Below, one piece after another: positions 1 to 11,046 of a stretch of DNA of 64,000 bases (positions are counted from its first letter, which is position 1; each line of letters starts with the position of its first letter). The position numbers were made by a program, and so were the translations under genes. Below the pieces are notes generated by a model. The model did not search any database and had not been told where the DNA came from. It saw only the letters and a list, made by a program, of their open reading frames with translations. Source of the stretch: Amaranthus tricolor. Lineage: Eukaryota; Streptophyta; Magnoliopsida; Caryophyllales; Amaranthaceae. The stretch lies in NCBI RefSeq assembly GCF_026212465.1, contig NC_080059.1, positions 13,250,501 through 13,314,500 on the forward strand, in the 5' to 3' direction.

Positions 1-1602
1 AATTGCATGTTGGGTGTACAAACACCCAACAAATTCATAGCAATAGTACCTTTTCTTGTTCGATATTTTCCACGATCTTGGGAATGCACTGTTACATTTA
101 TAAATACACATAACATTATATTTAAAGGCCACAAAATACATTAAGTCGGGTACCCAGAGACCCGTTAAATTAGAAAAAAAAATTATTTCTCTAAAATATT
201 ATTATTTTTTTGGCATGTTAGTTATACTTAGTAGGAACCAATTAACAAGTAAAAAACTTTTTAAAGAATCCTTATACTTAAGTCTATAAACTTATTGTGT
301 AATTAACTCACTTATTACATTAGTCAGTTGCTGATCATGTCCTCCCTTTTAGATCTGAATCTCAATCTTGCTTCGATTAATCCCAATTATGACACAAAAT
401 TTTCATTTGCTATATTAAAAAAAAATTATGAAGCAAATAATGCTTAATGTGGTGTTGCGTAAAACTCAACCACAAAAAAAAAAAAAAAAAAAAAAAATCA
501 ACATAATTAAAACCGGCTATCCGCAGTTACGACCTGATCATATTGAAGTCGACTCACTCACTTGGGCTTTTTTAAATAATGTTAGGCTTTGCGAGTAAAT
601 GTCTAAGAACTTAGGTGGGTTTCGTTGATTTTTTTTTGGAGAAACTCGTATTTTATTACCTCTCAAAGGCACCAAGTGATTTCAGAACATTTGTAAGGAA
701 ATTAAATTAAAATAAAAAAAACCCTTTTATTCCCTTCTCACATGAAATCCCAAGAGGCCAAAACCCACACTGTATTGTAACATATATTAAAGTATTATAA
801 AATAACAAATGACATCTCATAATAACTTTACCAAATGTTATTTTTTAATAGGATAATTTATTTTTCATACATGTCATTTTTTTTTAACAAAAAAAAATTA
901 CAAAACAATTGATAAAATTAAGATGTAATATTTCTTAAAATCTTTGGTTGAACGTTAAATTAGCAATAATCCATTTATTTTTAGACTAAAAAAATAGATC
1001 ACAAATTTTAATAAGTATGATATTCAATATTTTTGTGCAATTTTTTTATTTATTTTCGAAACATAATAAATAGAGTAGCAATCTTGCAGTGCAATACTGA
1101 TTATTTGAAATTTATTTGTGAAATTTATCCTTGATGAGCAGTATTTACTTTTGGAAGTAATTTACAAAATTTTTTGCACGATGTTTGTTAAGATGTAAAA
1201 CAAGTAATAACATCATTCTTACTTATTTAAAATTAATTTTCTGCAATTTACCCATATCAATTGTATTTATTTAATAAATTCAAAGTTGTATTATAAATCA
1301 TATGTTATCAATTATTATGAACCCTGAAAGACATTTAATGTTAAAAATCAAACCTTGATAATAATATAGACTTGTACTTTTATTTAAAAATAACATATTT
1401 TACATACGTAAACGTTTAGAATTCTTTGCATTGCACAAATTTCTACACTAATAAGATTATATTTTGTATGATTTCTTGAAAACTTATTGCAAGTGAAATG
1501 AGGTGTTCATTCACTAAGTGGTACAAACATGAACAAATTGATACAAGAACAAAGACTCTACATTAAGTAAAGGAACAAAATCATTCACAAAACCTCACCC
1601 CT
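1..1602. other. AT-rich intergenic DNA, no gene recognised
   Basis: No open frame with recognisable protein similarity is visible in either direction. The stretch is AT-rich with a poly-A run at about 473-496. Its upper end lies just downstream of the anion-channel stop codon, so the last few hundred bases before 1803 probably include that gene's 3' untranslated region and polyadenylation site. Confidence 0.5.
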
Positions 1603-1802
1603 TTTCATAAACCTCAAACTTTCTGTAAATGTGTACAAACTCAATTTATTTTATAATCTATCAACAAACAAAACCAACACATACACATACATATCTCCTA
1701 TACAAACATTCTGAAGCCTCACTCTGAATCTTCATTCTTCTGTGTGATATAGAATTCATCGGCTCTCCTCCTTCGATCAAAATACTCGTAACATTTCTGC
1801 AC

Positions 1803-4348
1803 TCAAACCGACTCAGACTTAGCCTTCTCATTGGTGATCGAAGGCCCATCCGAAGATTCTAAATCGTGTCCTTCACAGTTAACAAACTTCAAGTACCGTT
1901 CAATTTCACTATTCTCTGCACTACCATGTCTAAAGTGACGAAACCACCTTGTACGCGCCTTAGGTGGCCTGTCACTGATGGCAATTGCTATGTCATTAGG
2001 GAACAGATTTCGGAATACAAAGGCGTGTAGGAGAGTTGACACAAGCAAGGCTGCAACTATGAGTATAGAAAGAACAGTTAGTACAATGGACAAGGCTTTT
2101 GTCATCCAATTTGTGACTTCGTTCGAGTATCTAATAGTTGCAATGGCTATCGCGGTCATAGGGAAAGTGTACGCCCACCATGATATTGAGAATTTGAATC
2201 CTCGAAAGAAATTGATCCGAACGACCTGTTTCAAACATGTATAGGGGGGGGAGAATTAAACCCGAGCAAAAGGAGGTTAAAATTACATCCGTTTAGTTGT
2301 ACTAGTTTCGATATTAGAACAAATAGAAAATAACTTACCAATGAACATAATAGGAATAAGGCAATGAAGTAAGCAACCCGAGAGACATAACTGAAAGAGC
2401 CTTCGATCCTTGCCCAAGCCATCGATGCAACACTAGGTGCTGCGATGAAGAGGAAAAACACTGGGTGTAGTTCTTTAGGAAGCGTGTTGTTTGTAGGAAG
2501 TCGTTGGTAAAGAGTAACAAATAAAACCAAGTAGTGAGCTAAGCCAACTGCGAAGAAAAATATTGGACCTTCCTTAAGCCCCATAGATGCACCTAGTAAT
2601 GCTCCAACGAAGTTTCCAACGACAGCCAAATAGTTCACAGGGCTTGCCACTTTCGATAGTCTACGTTGCCCTCCTGACATCCATTGGCCATAGATCTTAA
2701 GCTCGAGGCAGAGGATTGGAAGCATAAGAACATACCACAGAGCTGGGGGAAGGTCTTTAGTCACCAATGGTGGGCAACCAAGTGCTAGAAAAAGGAGGGA
2801 TATGAACGGAGCAAAGAAGAAATTCACCCTAATTGGGTGATAATACTCGCGCCTAACTGCCTCAGAGTAGAAGAGTAACTTAAGCGAGTAGATGAGAGTA
2901 ACGACAACTACTAAGGCCACGGAAATGATCCATAGGACAAAGTTTACCCAAGGACTAACTTTGAGAAAAGTTGTGGAGGACGAGTTTGCAAGAGTTTTCC
3001 ACAATATGGCTTGACTACTCACACCAAGACATATACCAAATGAAGCAATAGGAAATCGTAGAAGGAAAGGCCAAGACTTGTCGTTTGGAAGCATCAACTC
3101 CTCCGATGGCTACAAGTAAATACAAGATATCCGTTAGCATAAACAATTAGCTCAATAAAACTTGTAACATGGTATAAGAATCATATAAGATGGACTACTT
3201 ACCCTAAGAGTGTCCAATTCTGGCCCATCCAGTGCATCGAAATATCGATGCACTGGCAAAGCCTCGCCTTGTATTTTATCCTGAGGCCTAGAACTTGGCT
3301 TAGGCTCAACTGGGTTTCCTCGGAGTTGTGTCAATTGCCTCTCAAGTTTTCCCGACCATGTTTTGAAAGAATTGAACCTTGTATCCTTGAGTCGCTCTAT
3401 ACGAGGATTTTGGGCTTGTGGCCCTGAATACTTGGAGGTGTATGGTCCATAGGCACTACCCTCAACATATGTTGCAGCTCTAGTCATTGGTTGGGAATAG
3501 AATTTGGTATCAATGGTAGATTCAAAGGATGGAGAACCATGTGGAACAACTTTGGCATCATCATTAAAATAAACCTTTTTTGGAGTTTGTGATTGACTTG
3601 CAATAGGAGATTGTATGCTTTTTGTTGAAACAGGCTCAATTCTTTCATGCTCATTTGAAGCATTGTCATTTGTAACTTCAGTTTCCTATTTGAACACATA
3701 TGAAAATGAAAGATTAGCAAACAACTAGCTTATCAACCCTACAAAATTAGATAGAAAAAATTATCCAGAATAATCCAACTTACTGATTTGCCTACAATAA
3801 TCCCAACTTTTGATTAAACACGAACAATTTCATTTATAGGAGGTGCTTGCTAAAAATCAATTTTTCAAATTAGATATTATAACTACTATTAATTCCTTTC
3901 TAAATTACTATCATTATCATTAGAGAAATCATTGTCAACAAAATTAGGCTCACTAATACCTTTTCTTATCACTTAATACAGCATAAACATTTTATTACCG
4001 AAGATGTAAAGGTGTTCAAAACAGATTCAACGACCCAACCTTATAAACGAATCTGACTTGATTCAAGTTCAAAATAAATTAATTAATCTTGTCAAATCAA
4101 TGTGAACATAAGACCCGATTTAGAATCGACTCGAAATCGATCCAATGACCCAAATAAACACTCTACCCTGATGTTATACTGTTATTAATGGGCCTATGAA
4201 GGTCGGACGTGCAAATAGAACTTACTGAACTTGGGAAGGCATCAATAGTATCAAATCCATGTATTTCCTTAGATGATATGACAGTTAACAAAGGTGGAAG
4301 CTCTTCAATAATCTGCTTTGATGAACTTGACATCTCACCCATCTCCAT
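1803..4348 (-). CDS. SLAH3: S-type (slow) anion channel, SLAH2/SLAH3-like
   Basis: The gene encodes a plasma-membrane anion channel of the SLAC1/TehA fold, the family that carries nitrate and chloride in guard cells and roots. Four coding exons join in phase 0 with GT-AG introns: 4226-4348, 3203-3685, 2339-3109 and 1803-2225 (stop TGA at 1805-1803), giving 599 codons, close to the usual SLAH3 length. Residues 1-41 hold EELPPLL and GFDTID, which resemble the SLAH3 N-terminus. Residues 42-202 form a long hydrophilic N-domain ending in FNSFKTWSGKLERQL and ALPVHRYFDALDGPEL. The ten-helix channel starts at SWPFLLRFPIASFGICLG and runs through QWMSGGQRRLSKVASPVNY. The last exon has INFFRGFKFSISWWAYTFPM and LLHAFVFRNLFPNDIAIAIS, followed by a hydrophilic tail. 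The start is the first ATG in frame, with EELPPLL close behind as in homologues. No disruption is seen. SLAH2 and SLAH3 cannot be separated with certainty by eye. Confidence 0.93.
4008..4166. repeat. Short dispersed repeat (family 1, copy A) in SLAH3-like intron 1
   Basis: This is a short MITE-like sequence starting AGGTGTTCAAAACAGA, ending in AAATAAACACTCT, with GACCC-rich interior motifs. The same layout recurs at 6386-6571 and 55219-55404, where the ends are a cleaner inverted pair (TAGAGGTGTTCA ... TGAACACCTCTA). The copy sits in the intron between coding exons 1 and 2 of the channel gene. No target duplication is clear here. Confidence 0.6.
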
Positions 4349-5417
4349 ATATAGACAATGTTAAATAGCCTATATCAACCAATTAGTGTATAAATCATCG
4401 ACGAGAAACGTAAACATAATAGATTTTGCAGTCTTAACAACTGTAATGGAAAGAAATTAATACCAATCCTATACAGTCAAATACATAAATTAAAAAAAAT
4501 TAAGGTGGAAAATCATTGATAACATAGATTAGCAGTCTTAACAACTGAATTATACTTTTCAGAAAAGATGTAAGCAAAAATAATCAGAGCTATTGGATAC
4601 AAAGTTGTAATTTGTGTAGCATGATTGACAGTAAACTTACTTTTTAAATTCATGTATCCCTTAAAATGATCTTAAAGTAACCCAAATTCGACCATAATTT
4701 TTTTTTTTGAGTCGTGAAGACGTTAGTGAAACATGTGATCGTGATTTTTGTTGGAAAATAACCCACATGATCTCACGTTGATGAATGAGAGAGGTTGACC
4801 AATATTAGCATATAAGTTTGATGGACTACTACTACTATCACCAATTGGTTTTAGGATGAAGTTTCATCGAGTTTGTGTGCAATCAATTCTCTTCGTGCGC
4901 GGGTCTTGTTATATAAAAGTCAAATAACAAAGTTATTGCTACTCTTGTGAGAGATTGTCTCTCAGTGAAACGACCTCAAAACAAATAGCAGGTATGCAAA
5001 ATAATTGTATTACTTGGTCTATTCAGTCTATATACGAGAGACATTTCACAGTGAGATTTTCTCAAACAAGAATTTATGATTCTTATATAAACAAAACTAG
5101 TCAACATGTGAAATCGTCACAAGATTAACAAATGACAACAATAATGCAAAACAACTCAACATAGATAATGTAGAGCTGAAAGTTGAAAAACATACACCAA
5201 TCAAATATTTAATGAAATCAACATATTCAATAAAATCATACATAAATCAAAGCAAATTAACGTAAAAAAATCAAGAATAACAAAGTTTAACTGAATAATA
5301 CTTGAAAGAAAAGATGCACCCAAAAATCACAGCTCACTAAGAAGAACAACAATAAAACTAATAAAAATGAACATTTAATTTAATAGATGGCAAAATGTAT
5401 GAGTTTGAAAGTGTTAC

Positions 5418-5563
5418 CTGAAAAAATATTGAGCTGAAAGCTGAAAAACATATAACGTGAATGATCTGAGATGAATTCAAGCTGGAATTCAATTTGTGGG
5501 GTCCAACCGAAAAGAAGCCGGCCAATGCCATTGATTATAGCTCAGAATTAGTGGTTTATATAT
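5418..5563 (-). promoter_or_regulatory. Probable promoter and non-coding first exon of the SLAH3-like gene
   Basis: On the minus strand a TATA-like ATATATAAA lies at 5563-5555. It is followed by about 100 bases ending in TTTTCAG|GTAACAC, a good splice donor with its exon end at 5418. A matching acceptor (GATATAG|GCTATT) lies at about 4370, shortly upstream of the channel ATG at 4348. This fits a 5' UTR intron of about 1 kb. The reading rests on splice-site and TATA matches only; no transcript evidence is available here. Confidence 0.4.
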
Positions 5564-5965
5564 CAAATAACGCAGCATTTCGGTGAGATATTCTTCTGGG
5601 AAGTCACATCCAATTCTTATTTTATACAATCAAAGATATAATTATTTTTTCTTGTCTCACTGTCTAAAACTCTAACGTGTTCTTTTTTTTGCCAATTTTA
5701 TTTTCAAACTTATTTAAAAAATTTATTATTTGGGATTATGATTCGGTCAGCTAAATTGTAGAAGTTTTTGTCAGTTGTCAAAAACATAATACGTTGACTA
5801 ATTTTTTTGTTAGATAATATGATATTGTTTATAATAAACAGTCCGAGATCCATGGCATGACAATTGGCTAGGTAGAATCTTTTAGGTTGGGTTACATATA
5901 ATTCAACAAGTCTTATATGACACATTTTCATCATGAAACAAGTCTATATAATTAGTTCATTACTC

Positions 5966-6280
5966 TAACCATTCGTTTGGTTTGTGGTACTAAATGGTTG
6001 TAATGAGAATGATTTGTAGTGTAAAATTTCATCAGAATTTTCGTATCATTCCCATAATGATGAAACTTTGATCAAAAGAACGATTTTTGTTTACAAATTT
6101 TCATTGCCACGTAATACCACCTCTCCCAATGGTAATGCATTGGAATGAATTTTATGAAGAAAGATTGAAATTGGACAAGCATGACCATCAATATAGCCAA
6201 GAGATTTTTCAATTAAAATTAAACTAGTTTTCAGTCCCATTACCACCATTTATTACCACCTATCAAACGGCCCGTAAGAG
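5966..6280. repeat. MITE-like dispersed repeat (family 2), copy 1
   Basis: The sequence begins CATTCGTTTGGTTTGTGGTACTAAA-like and ends in TACCACCTATCAAACGGCCCG, so its ends form an imperfect inverted repeat of a hAT-MITE-like type. A second copy in the opposite direction lies at about 60560-60830 and shares GGTACTAAA, ATGATTTATAGTGTAAAATTTCATC-like and GTAATGCATTGGAATGAATTTTATGAAG-like segments. Confidence 0.55.
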
Positions 6281-6385
6281 TTACTCTTGTGTGAGACTAT
6301 CTCTCGGTGATTGACGTCAAATAAGGAGCTTATAATCTCATAATATACACAGAAAATCTTCTGTGAAATCGTTTATTCCATGTGA

Positions 6386-6571
6386 TTAGAGTTGTTCAAA
6401 AACATGATGACTCAACATTCAGTTGACCTTGTTATCAAACCCGATTTGACCCGACTTAAAAATGAATTTACAATTATATGTAAAAACCAATGTCGACACA
6501 AAACCCAATTTTACCGACTGGAAACACCTGATCCGAAATCAACCCGATGACCCGAATGAACACCTCTACAT
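6386..6571. repeat. Short dispersed repeat (family 1), copy B
   Basis: The ends are TAGAGTTGTTCA and TGAACACCTCTA, inverted to each other, with internal GACCCGA/CCCGATTTGACCC motifs. Flanks read CATGTGAT on the left and CATGTGAC on the right, a near-perfect 8-bp direct repeat that fits a hAT-type target duplication. Copy C lies at 55219-55404. Confidence 0.65.
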
Positions 6572-6639
6572 GTGACCAATTGAAAAGCCCATCCCACTTC
6601 ATTCATTTTTATTTTTTTTTGAAAGACACTTCATCCGAT

Positions 6640-7030
6640 TTAAAAATCCAAATATACGCCTTAAGCCAAACCTTAAAATATCAATTTTTAATTTTAAAAT
6701 GCCAATTTCAATACTTAAATTGTCAATTCTAAGCATTAATATCAATAAACACCCAATCAATAATTTATTGATTTTTTATTTTTTATATGTAATTTTATTT
6801 TTTCAATCTAAATTTGAGACTTAAAAGGCCAAATCCAAGATAACGTTGGAATTTGTCTTTTAAGCCTTTGGTTTTGTCTTTTAAGTCTTTTAATTGAAAA
6901 TTTATTTTAAAAGTTATAATACTAAATTTAAGAATTAAAACTGAATCAATTAATGTCTTTAAATTGGTCTTTAAAGTCTTCGATTTGGCCATTTAAGTCT
7001 TGAATTTGATCTTTTAAGTCCTACATTTAC
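6640..7030. repeat. AT-rich short-period repeats (about 20-23 bp), partly inverted
   Basis: Degenerate units of the form TTTAAGTCTTxAATTTGxTC follow one another at 6830-7025. Their reverse-complement form (CTTAAATTGxCAATTxTAAxx) appears at 6655-6735, so the block may be the two arms of one element. No open frame or clear terminus is visible. Confidence 0.3.
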
Positions 7031-7184
7031 TATATATAAACGTATTTTAAAAAATTGAAAAATGAATGGACCACGGCCTATTTGGCCCATATATGGGTGG
7101 TTGCAACCATTGCATTAAAGTTTTTATGTAATATGTATGATACGGACAATTTAACATATTTATAAGGGGCATCTCTCAATTAGA

Positions 7185-7882
7185 CTGTCTCAAATAACAA
7201 TCAGCTAGCCTATTGAGAACCTGTCTCTTTGAGAGACGTCTCTCAAACCTAATCCGTTAAAACTTAATGTCTACTCTTACTCTACATTTTTTTATGGGCT
7301 AACCCAATCACATTTGATCTCTCAAAGAGACTGTCTCTCACTGAGAATTTGTGTTAAAAAATATATAATGGACCAGTCGAATTAGAGATGGTCTCTGAAA
7401 GAGAACGTCTCTTACAAGAATTTGTGAAACTATAATAACTAATCATTTTAAAACTGTAATAGTTATAATTTGTTTTTTATGGAAAAAGTTATATTTGATC
7501 ACTTTAAATTTATAAGTAATCGCTTAATTTTCAGATTATAAGTATATATTGGAACAATCCAATAGAAATGATTTCACCGTAAGACCATATCATATAGACC
7601 ATGTCATATAAAAATTTGTACATGAAATTTGATTACATCATATAATAAAAGTTCACTAATTCTTAAATGAGACGGTCTCACGGTAAGACCATTTGTCTTG
7701 GGCTGGCCCAATATACATTTTTTGTCTTAAAATGATCACTTATAATATTAAAGTGATCACTTATAATTTTAATATAATTACATTTTAGTTTTAGAGTGAT
7801 TACTTATAACCTTAAAACGATTAATTATAATCTTAAAGTAATCAATTGAAAAATGGGCTATTATATGGGCCCGTTTCATGTC
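7185..7882. repeat. Remnants of GAGACGGTCTCA-type elements with subterminal repeats
   Basis: Several overlapping copies of palindromic GAGAC..GTCTC motifs occur at about 7190-7260, 7317-7410 and 7668-7695 (GAGACGGTCTCACGGTAAGACC). The last is followed by degenerate repeats of ATCACTTATAAxxTTAAAGTG to about 7850 and by TGGGCTATTATATGGGCCC near 7855-7872. The same motif set recurs at 57230-57715 and 61870-62110, indicating a dispersed family. Confidence 0.5.
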
Positions 7883-8320
7883 TGAAAATTTGAAATGTAT
7901 AAGACAAATTTTCAACAAAATGAATGAAATAAGATAAATTTCAACTTATTTTCAAAACTAAGCGTGTAATTCCCAAACCTGTGGTTTAGAGCTGTTCGCA
8001 GTTAGTCAAAAAAAACAAACTAACTGTTTTGACTTTTTTTGACTTGAGAATTAGGGAAAATGAGAACGAAGGGAGCTGCTGTGCGTATTTGTGGAGCTAG
8101 CTGTTTGCAGTTAGTAACTACGAACAGGTCAAAAAAAGTCAAAACAGTTATTCGCAGTTAGTAACTGCGAACAACTAGTTTGTTTGTTTTTTGACTACTA
8201 ACTGCGAACAGCCCCAAACCACAGGTTTGGAAATTTCACGCTTACTTTTGGAAATAAGTTGAAAGTTATCTTATTTCGTTCATTTTATTGTTAATTTATC
8301 TTAATCATTTTAAATTTTCA
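7883..8320. repeat. Foldback (long inverted repeat) element
   Basis: Two arms of nearly 200 bases are reverse complements of each other around a short centre at about 8040-8110. Outer arms read TGAAAATTT (7883-7891) and AAATTTTCA (8312-8320). Inner arms carry AAACCTGTGGTTT / AAACCACAGGTTT and CTGTTCGCAGTTAGT / ACTAACTGCGAACAG. No coding capacity is present. It is probably a MITE or foldback transposon, inserted into the end of a GAGACGGTCTCA-type element whose right-end motif resumes at about 8325. Confidence 0.75.
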
Positions 8321-8416
8321 AACAATCTCATACAAGACGAGTTGATAAAAGTTTGCAATTTCGCTATTTGAGGTCAAAGATACAATAATGGGCCAACCGG
8401 TGACAAACGAGGAATT

Positions 8417-8606
8417 GAAAATTTGAAAAAAATAAGATCATTTAACAACTTATTTCCCAAAATAAGCTTCGTGAAAAATTTATTCCCAAAATAAGCAACC
8501 GTACATCCAAATCTAGAATCGGTGTAAAATCGCTGTTACTAACAGCGAAAACAAAAAAAATAAAAATTAGAAAAGCCTTAAGTCGTTGTTAGTAACAGCG
8601 ACTTTA
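8417..8606 (+). repeat. Left terminal inverted repeat of MULE-1
   Basis: This stretch pairs with 15013-15195. It holds two copies of the palindrome (about 8530-8550 and 8583-8603). The right arm has an additional perfect hairpin made of a duplicated palindrome at about 14968-15035. Confidence 0.85.
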
Positions 8607-9163
8607 TGCTTATATTTTATTCCAGTTTCCTTCTTCCTCCTTTCAGTTCACGCCTTTTGTTTTCCTTTTGCGACACTTACGAGATCTCCCTCTTCTTTCC
8701 ACCATTACAATGGACTTCAATCCTTCAACTAAACTCATCAAATTCCAAGTTTGTACAACTAATTAGTTCTGTCATCTTCCTGCATTGACCTAAGGTACTA
8801 TTTTTTTTGTGTTTTTTTCCATTTTTGAAAAATTAGGGTTTACTAACTTTTAATCAACTTTCACATTAATGTAGGTTCATAAACTTGCAATTTACTAATT
8901 CTTGTTGATCTACAGCTTATTGAGGTACGTTTTTATTATAAGTTTTTTTATTTGTTGTTGATTTTAAAATGTATGTCATGTATAGTGGTCATTTACACTT
9001 AAACTCTATGAATATGTCGAATGTAATTGTTATTTACCTTAATCTTCATAATGAGGTTGTTTGTTCGTGAATTTTTTATTGAATTTAAAATGTATCTCAT
9101 CTATAGTGGTCATATATTTATGAACCTGATTTTGATGTTGATTTTGTATGTATTGTTGTAGAA

Positions 9164-11046
9164 ATGGATTCATTTCGTATGACTGTTGTATGCTTTTGGA
9201 ATGGTTCAATTCAATCAAGTAGTAACAATGTTAAGTATGTTGGGGGAAGACGTAAACTGTTTACATGCAACTCATACATGAATTTGAATGAATTTAAACA
9301 TTTTATATGCTTTAAGATTGGCATTGACACTACAAGAAGTACTATTAATTTAAGTTTTAAGTACAATATGAGTGGAGATTTGTTAGCTTTTCAGGTTGAG
9401 GATGAGGAGGCTATAGATGCAATGTGGGAGTATTCAAGGTCTACCCCTACTCCTTCTTTAGAGTTATATGTAGAAGAGGTACCCCTAGGGAATGAAGATA
9501 TCAATGTTGTGGAAACAAATGCATTCTTGAATATAACTTCTTCTGCTCCTTCTTATACGCCCTTCCCTACCCAAGAAACCCAAAATTCCTTTATGCCATC
9601 TTCTTCTTATCCTTCTAATGAACCCAATCAACTTCAATTTCAAGTCACAAATGAGATACTTTTAACTTATAAGATACAAATGAGCCGTGGAGTGATGTTA
9701 ATAGTGAGAGTAATGAATTCGTAGAAGCTCCTTCTGAGGACGATGTGGGTGTTGACGAGGAGGCTCTAGCTAATGACATGAGCTTAGGAAACATTCCAAC
9801 AATCATTGCTCCTACACCTTATGCACTGGTTCCCCCTCTAGATGAACACGTTGAGGACAACTCTTGGAGGTCTTGGGATTGTGACACAATCTACACCGAT
9901 GAAGGAGAGTTTCAAAAGGGTATGATGTTTGATAACAAGGATGCCTTGTTGGACGCTGTTAGATTGTATCATATTCGTAGGAACGTTGAGTACCGAACTG
10001 AGACTTCAAATCAAACCGTGCTCACCTTGAAGTGTAAGAGAGGGTGTGCTTGGAGGCTTAGGGCTAGGAAGAGCTCCTATTCACCATCATGGGAGATTGT
10101 TACATATAAAGAGAAGCATGGGGGTTGTGTATTAAGTACTGAAAATGTGTCAGGACACATTCATTTGACATCTTCCGTAATTAACAATCTTATTAGAAAT
10201 TGTGTTGCTCAAGACCCATAAATAAAGGTCTCTGTCGTGTGTCAAATGGTGAAAGACCAATTTGGTGTCAAAGTGACCTATAAGCGGGCATGGTGTGCTA
10301 AATAGCAAGCCCTTCTCTCCATCTATGGTACATGGGAAGATTCTTATCCTCTTCTTCCGCGCTTCTTGAAGGCATTGTAAGTTTCTAACCCCGGGACTGT
10401 AGTTGAGTGGTTCTTTAAGGAAGATAATGATGTTGGTGTGTACGTCCGTCCTAGTATTAGAACTTTCCAATGTGTGTTCTGGGCTTTCCAACCTAGTATT
10501 GAGGGATTCAAGTATTGCAAACCCCTTATTGCCATTGACGGAACACATTTGTATGGTAAGTATCGTCATACGTTGTTGACTGCAATTGCCCAAGATGGGA
10601 ATAAGGGAATCTTCCCGCTTGCCTTTCCTTTGGTTGAAAAAGAATGCATAGCCGCGTGGTCTTGGTTTATGGCGTGTGTTCATAAGCATCTGATGTATAG
10701 TGTAACACCCCGTAATCCTTTAATTATAGATTTTATATACAAAGATTTCTAAAATGAATTATATTTTATGTATGATAATATTCTATGACTTATAAGAGGA
10801 TTGAATACTTTTCTTTTATATATGAAAATTTTCTCTAATAATCCTTTAATAAAACTCGATCCGCAAGCTTCCCTTAATTTCAAATCCGTTTTTAACTGCC
10901 TTCTAACATCCTGGTTTGACTCGGACAATATATACTTGTTTTTAAAAGGTCGTCTTCTCTTTTCGTACGATCCGAGTTATTCCGAGATGTTACATATAGT
11001 CCAGGGTTATGTGTTATTTCCGATAGACATGCGGGCATTCTAGCAA
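9164..11046 (+). pseudogene. MuDR-type MULE transposase, broken
   Basis: Reading from ATG 9164, the N-terminal part (to about 9500) looks like the PB1-like head found in plant MuDR-family transposases. A frameshift falls near 9670-9700, after which the frame runs from 9745 through a zinc-rich DNA-binding region (LTLKCKRGCAWRLRARK and EKHGGC). A stop at 10219 is followed by further stops at about 10300 and 10377. The catalytic part resumes with YCKPLIAIDGTHLYGKY (first DDE aspartate in DGTHL) and LLTAIAQDGNKGIFPLAF. A solo LTR at 10701-10994 splits the protein; without it and one target-duplication copy the frame continues to ISDRHAGILANV, the next conserved MULE motif. The rest of the transposase, including any zinc knuckle or SWIM region, is missing: an internal deletion joins it to the PMD gene at about 11046. 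It is non-functional. Confidence 0.88.
10701..10994 (+). mobile_element. Solo LTR inserted in the MULE-1 transposase
   Basis: This 294-bp sequence begins TGTAACACCCC and ends GATGTTACA (TG...CA). It is flanked by the 5-bp direct repeat TATAG at 10696-10700 and 10995-10999. Removing the LTR and one TATAG restores a continuous reading frame across a conserved transposase motif, independent proof that this is an insertion. It has no internal coding region, so it is a solo LTR or a very small LTR-derived element. Confidence 0.9.

Noticed and set aside
8606..8788. 60-codon frame at the inner edge of the left TIR of MULE-1
   Set aside because: Pyrimidine-rich leader sequence before the transposase ATG; more likely 5' UTR.
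10150..10689. 179-codon open frame on the minus strand
   Set aside because: It lies antisense to the MULE transposase core, whose plus-strand motifs (DGTHLYGKY and neighbours) explain the sequence.
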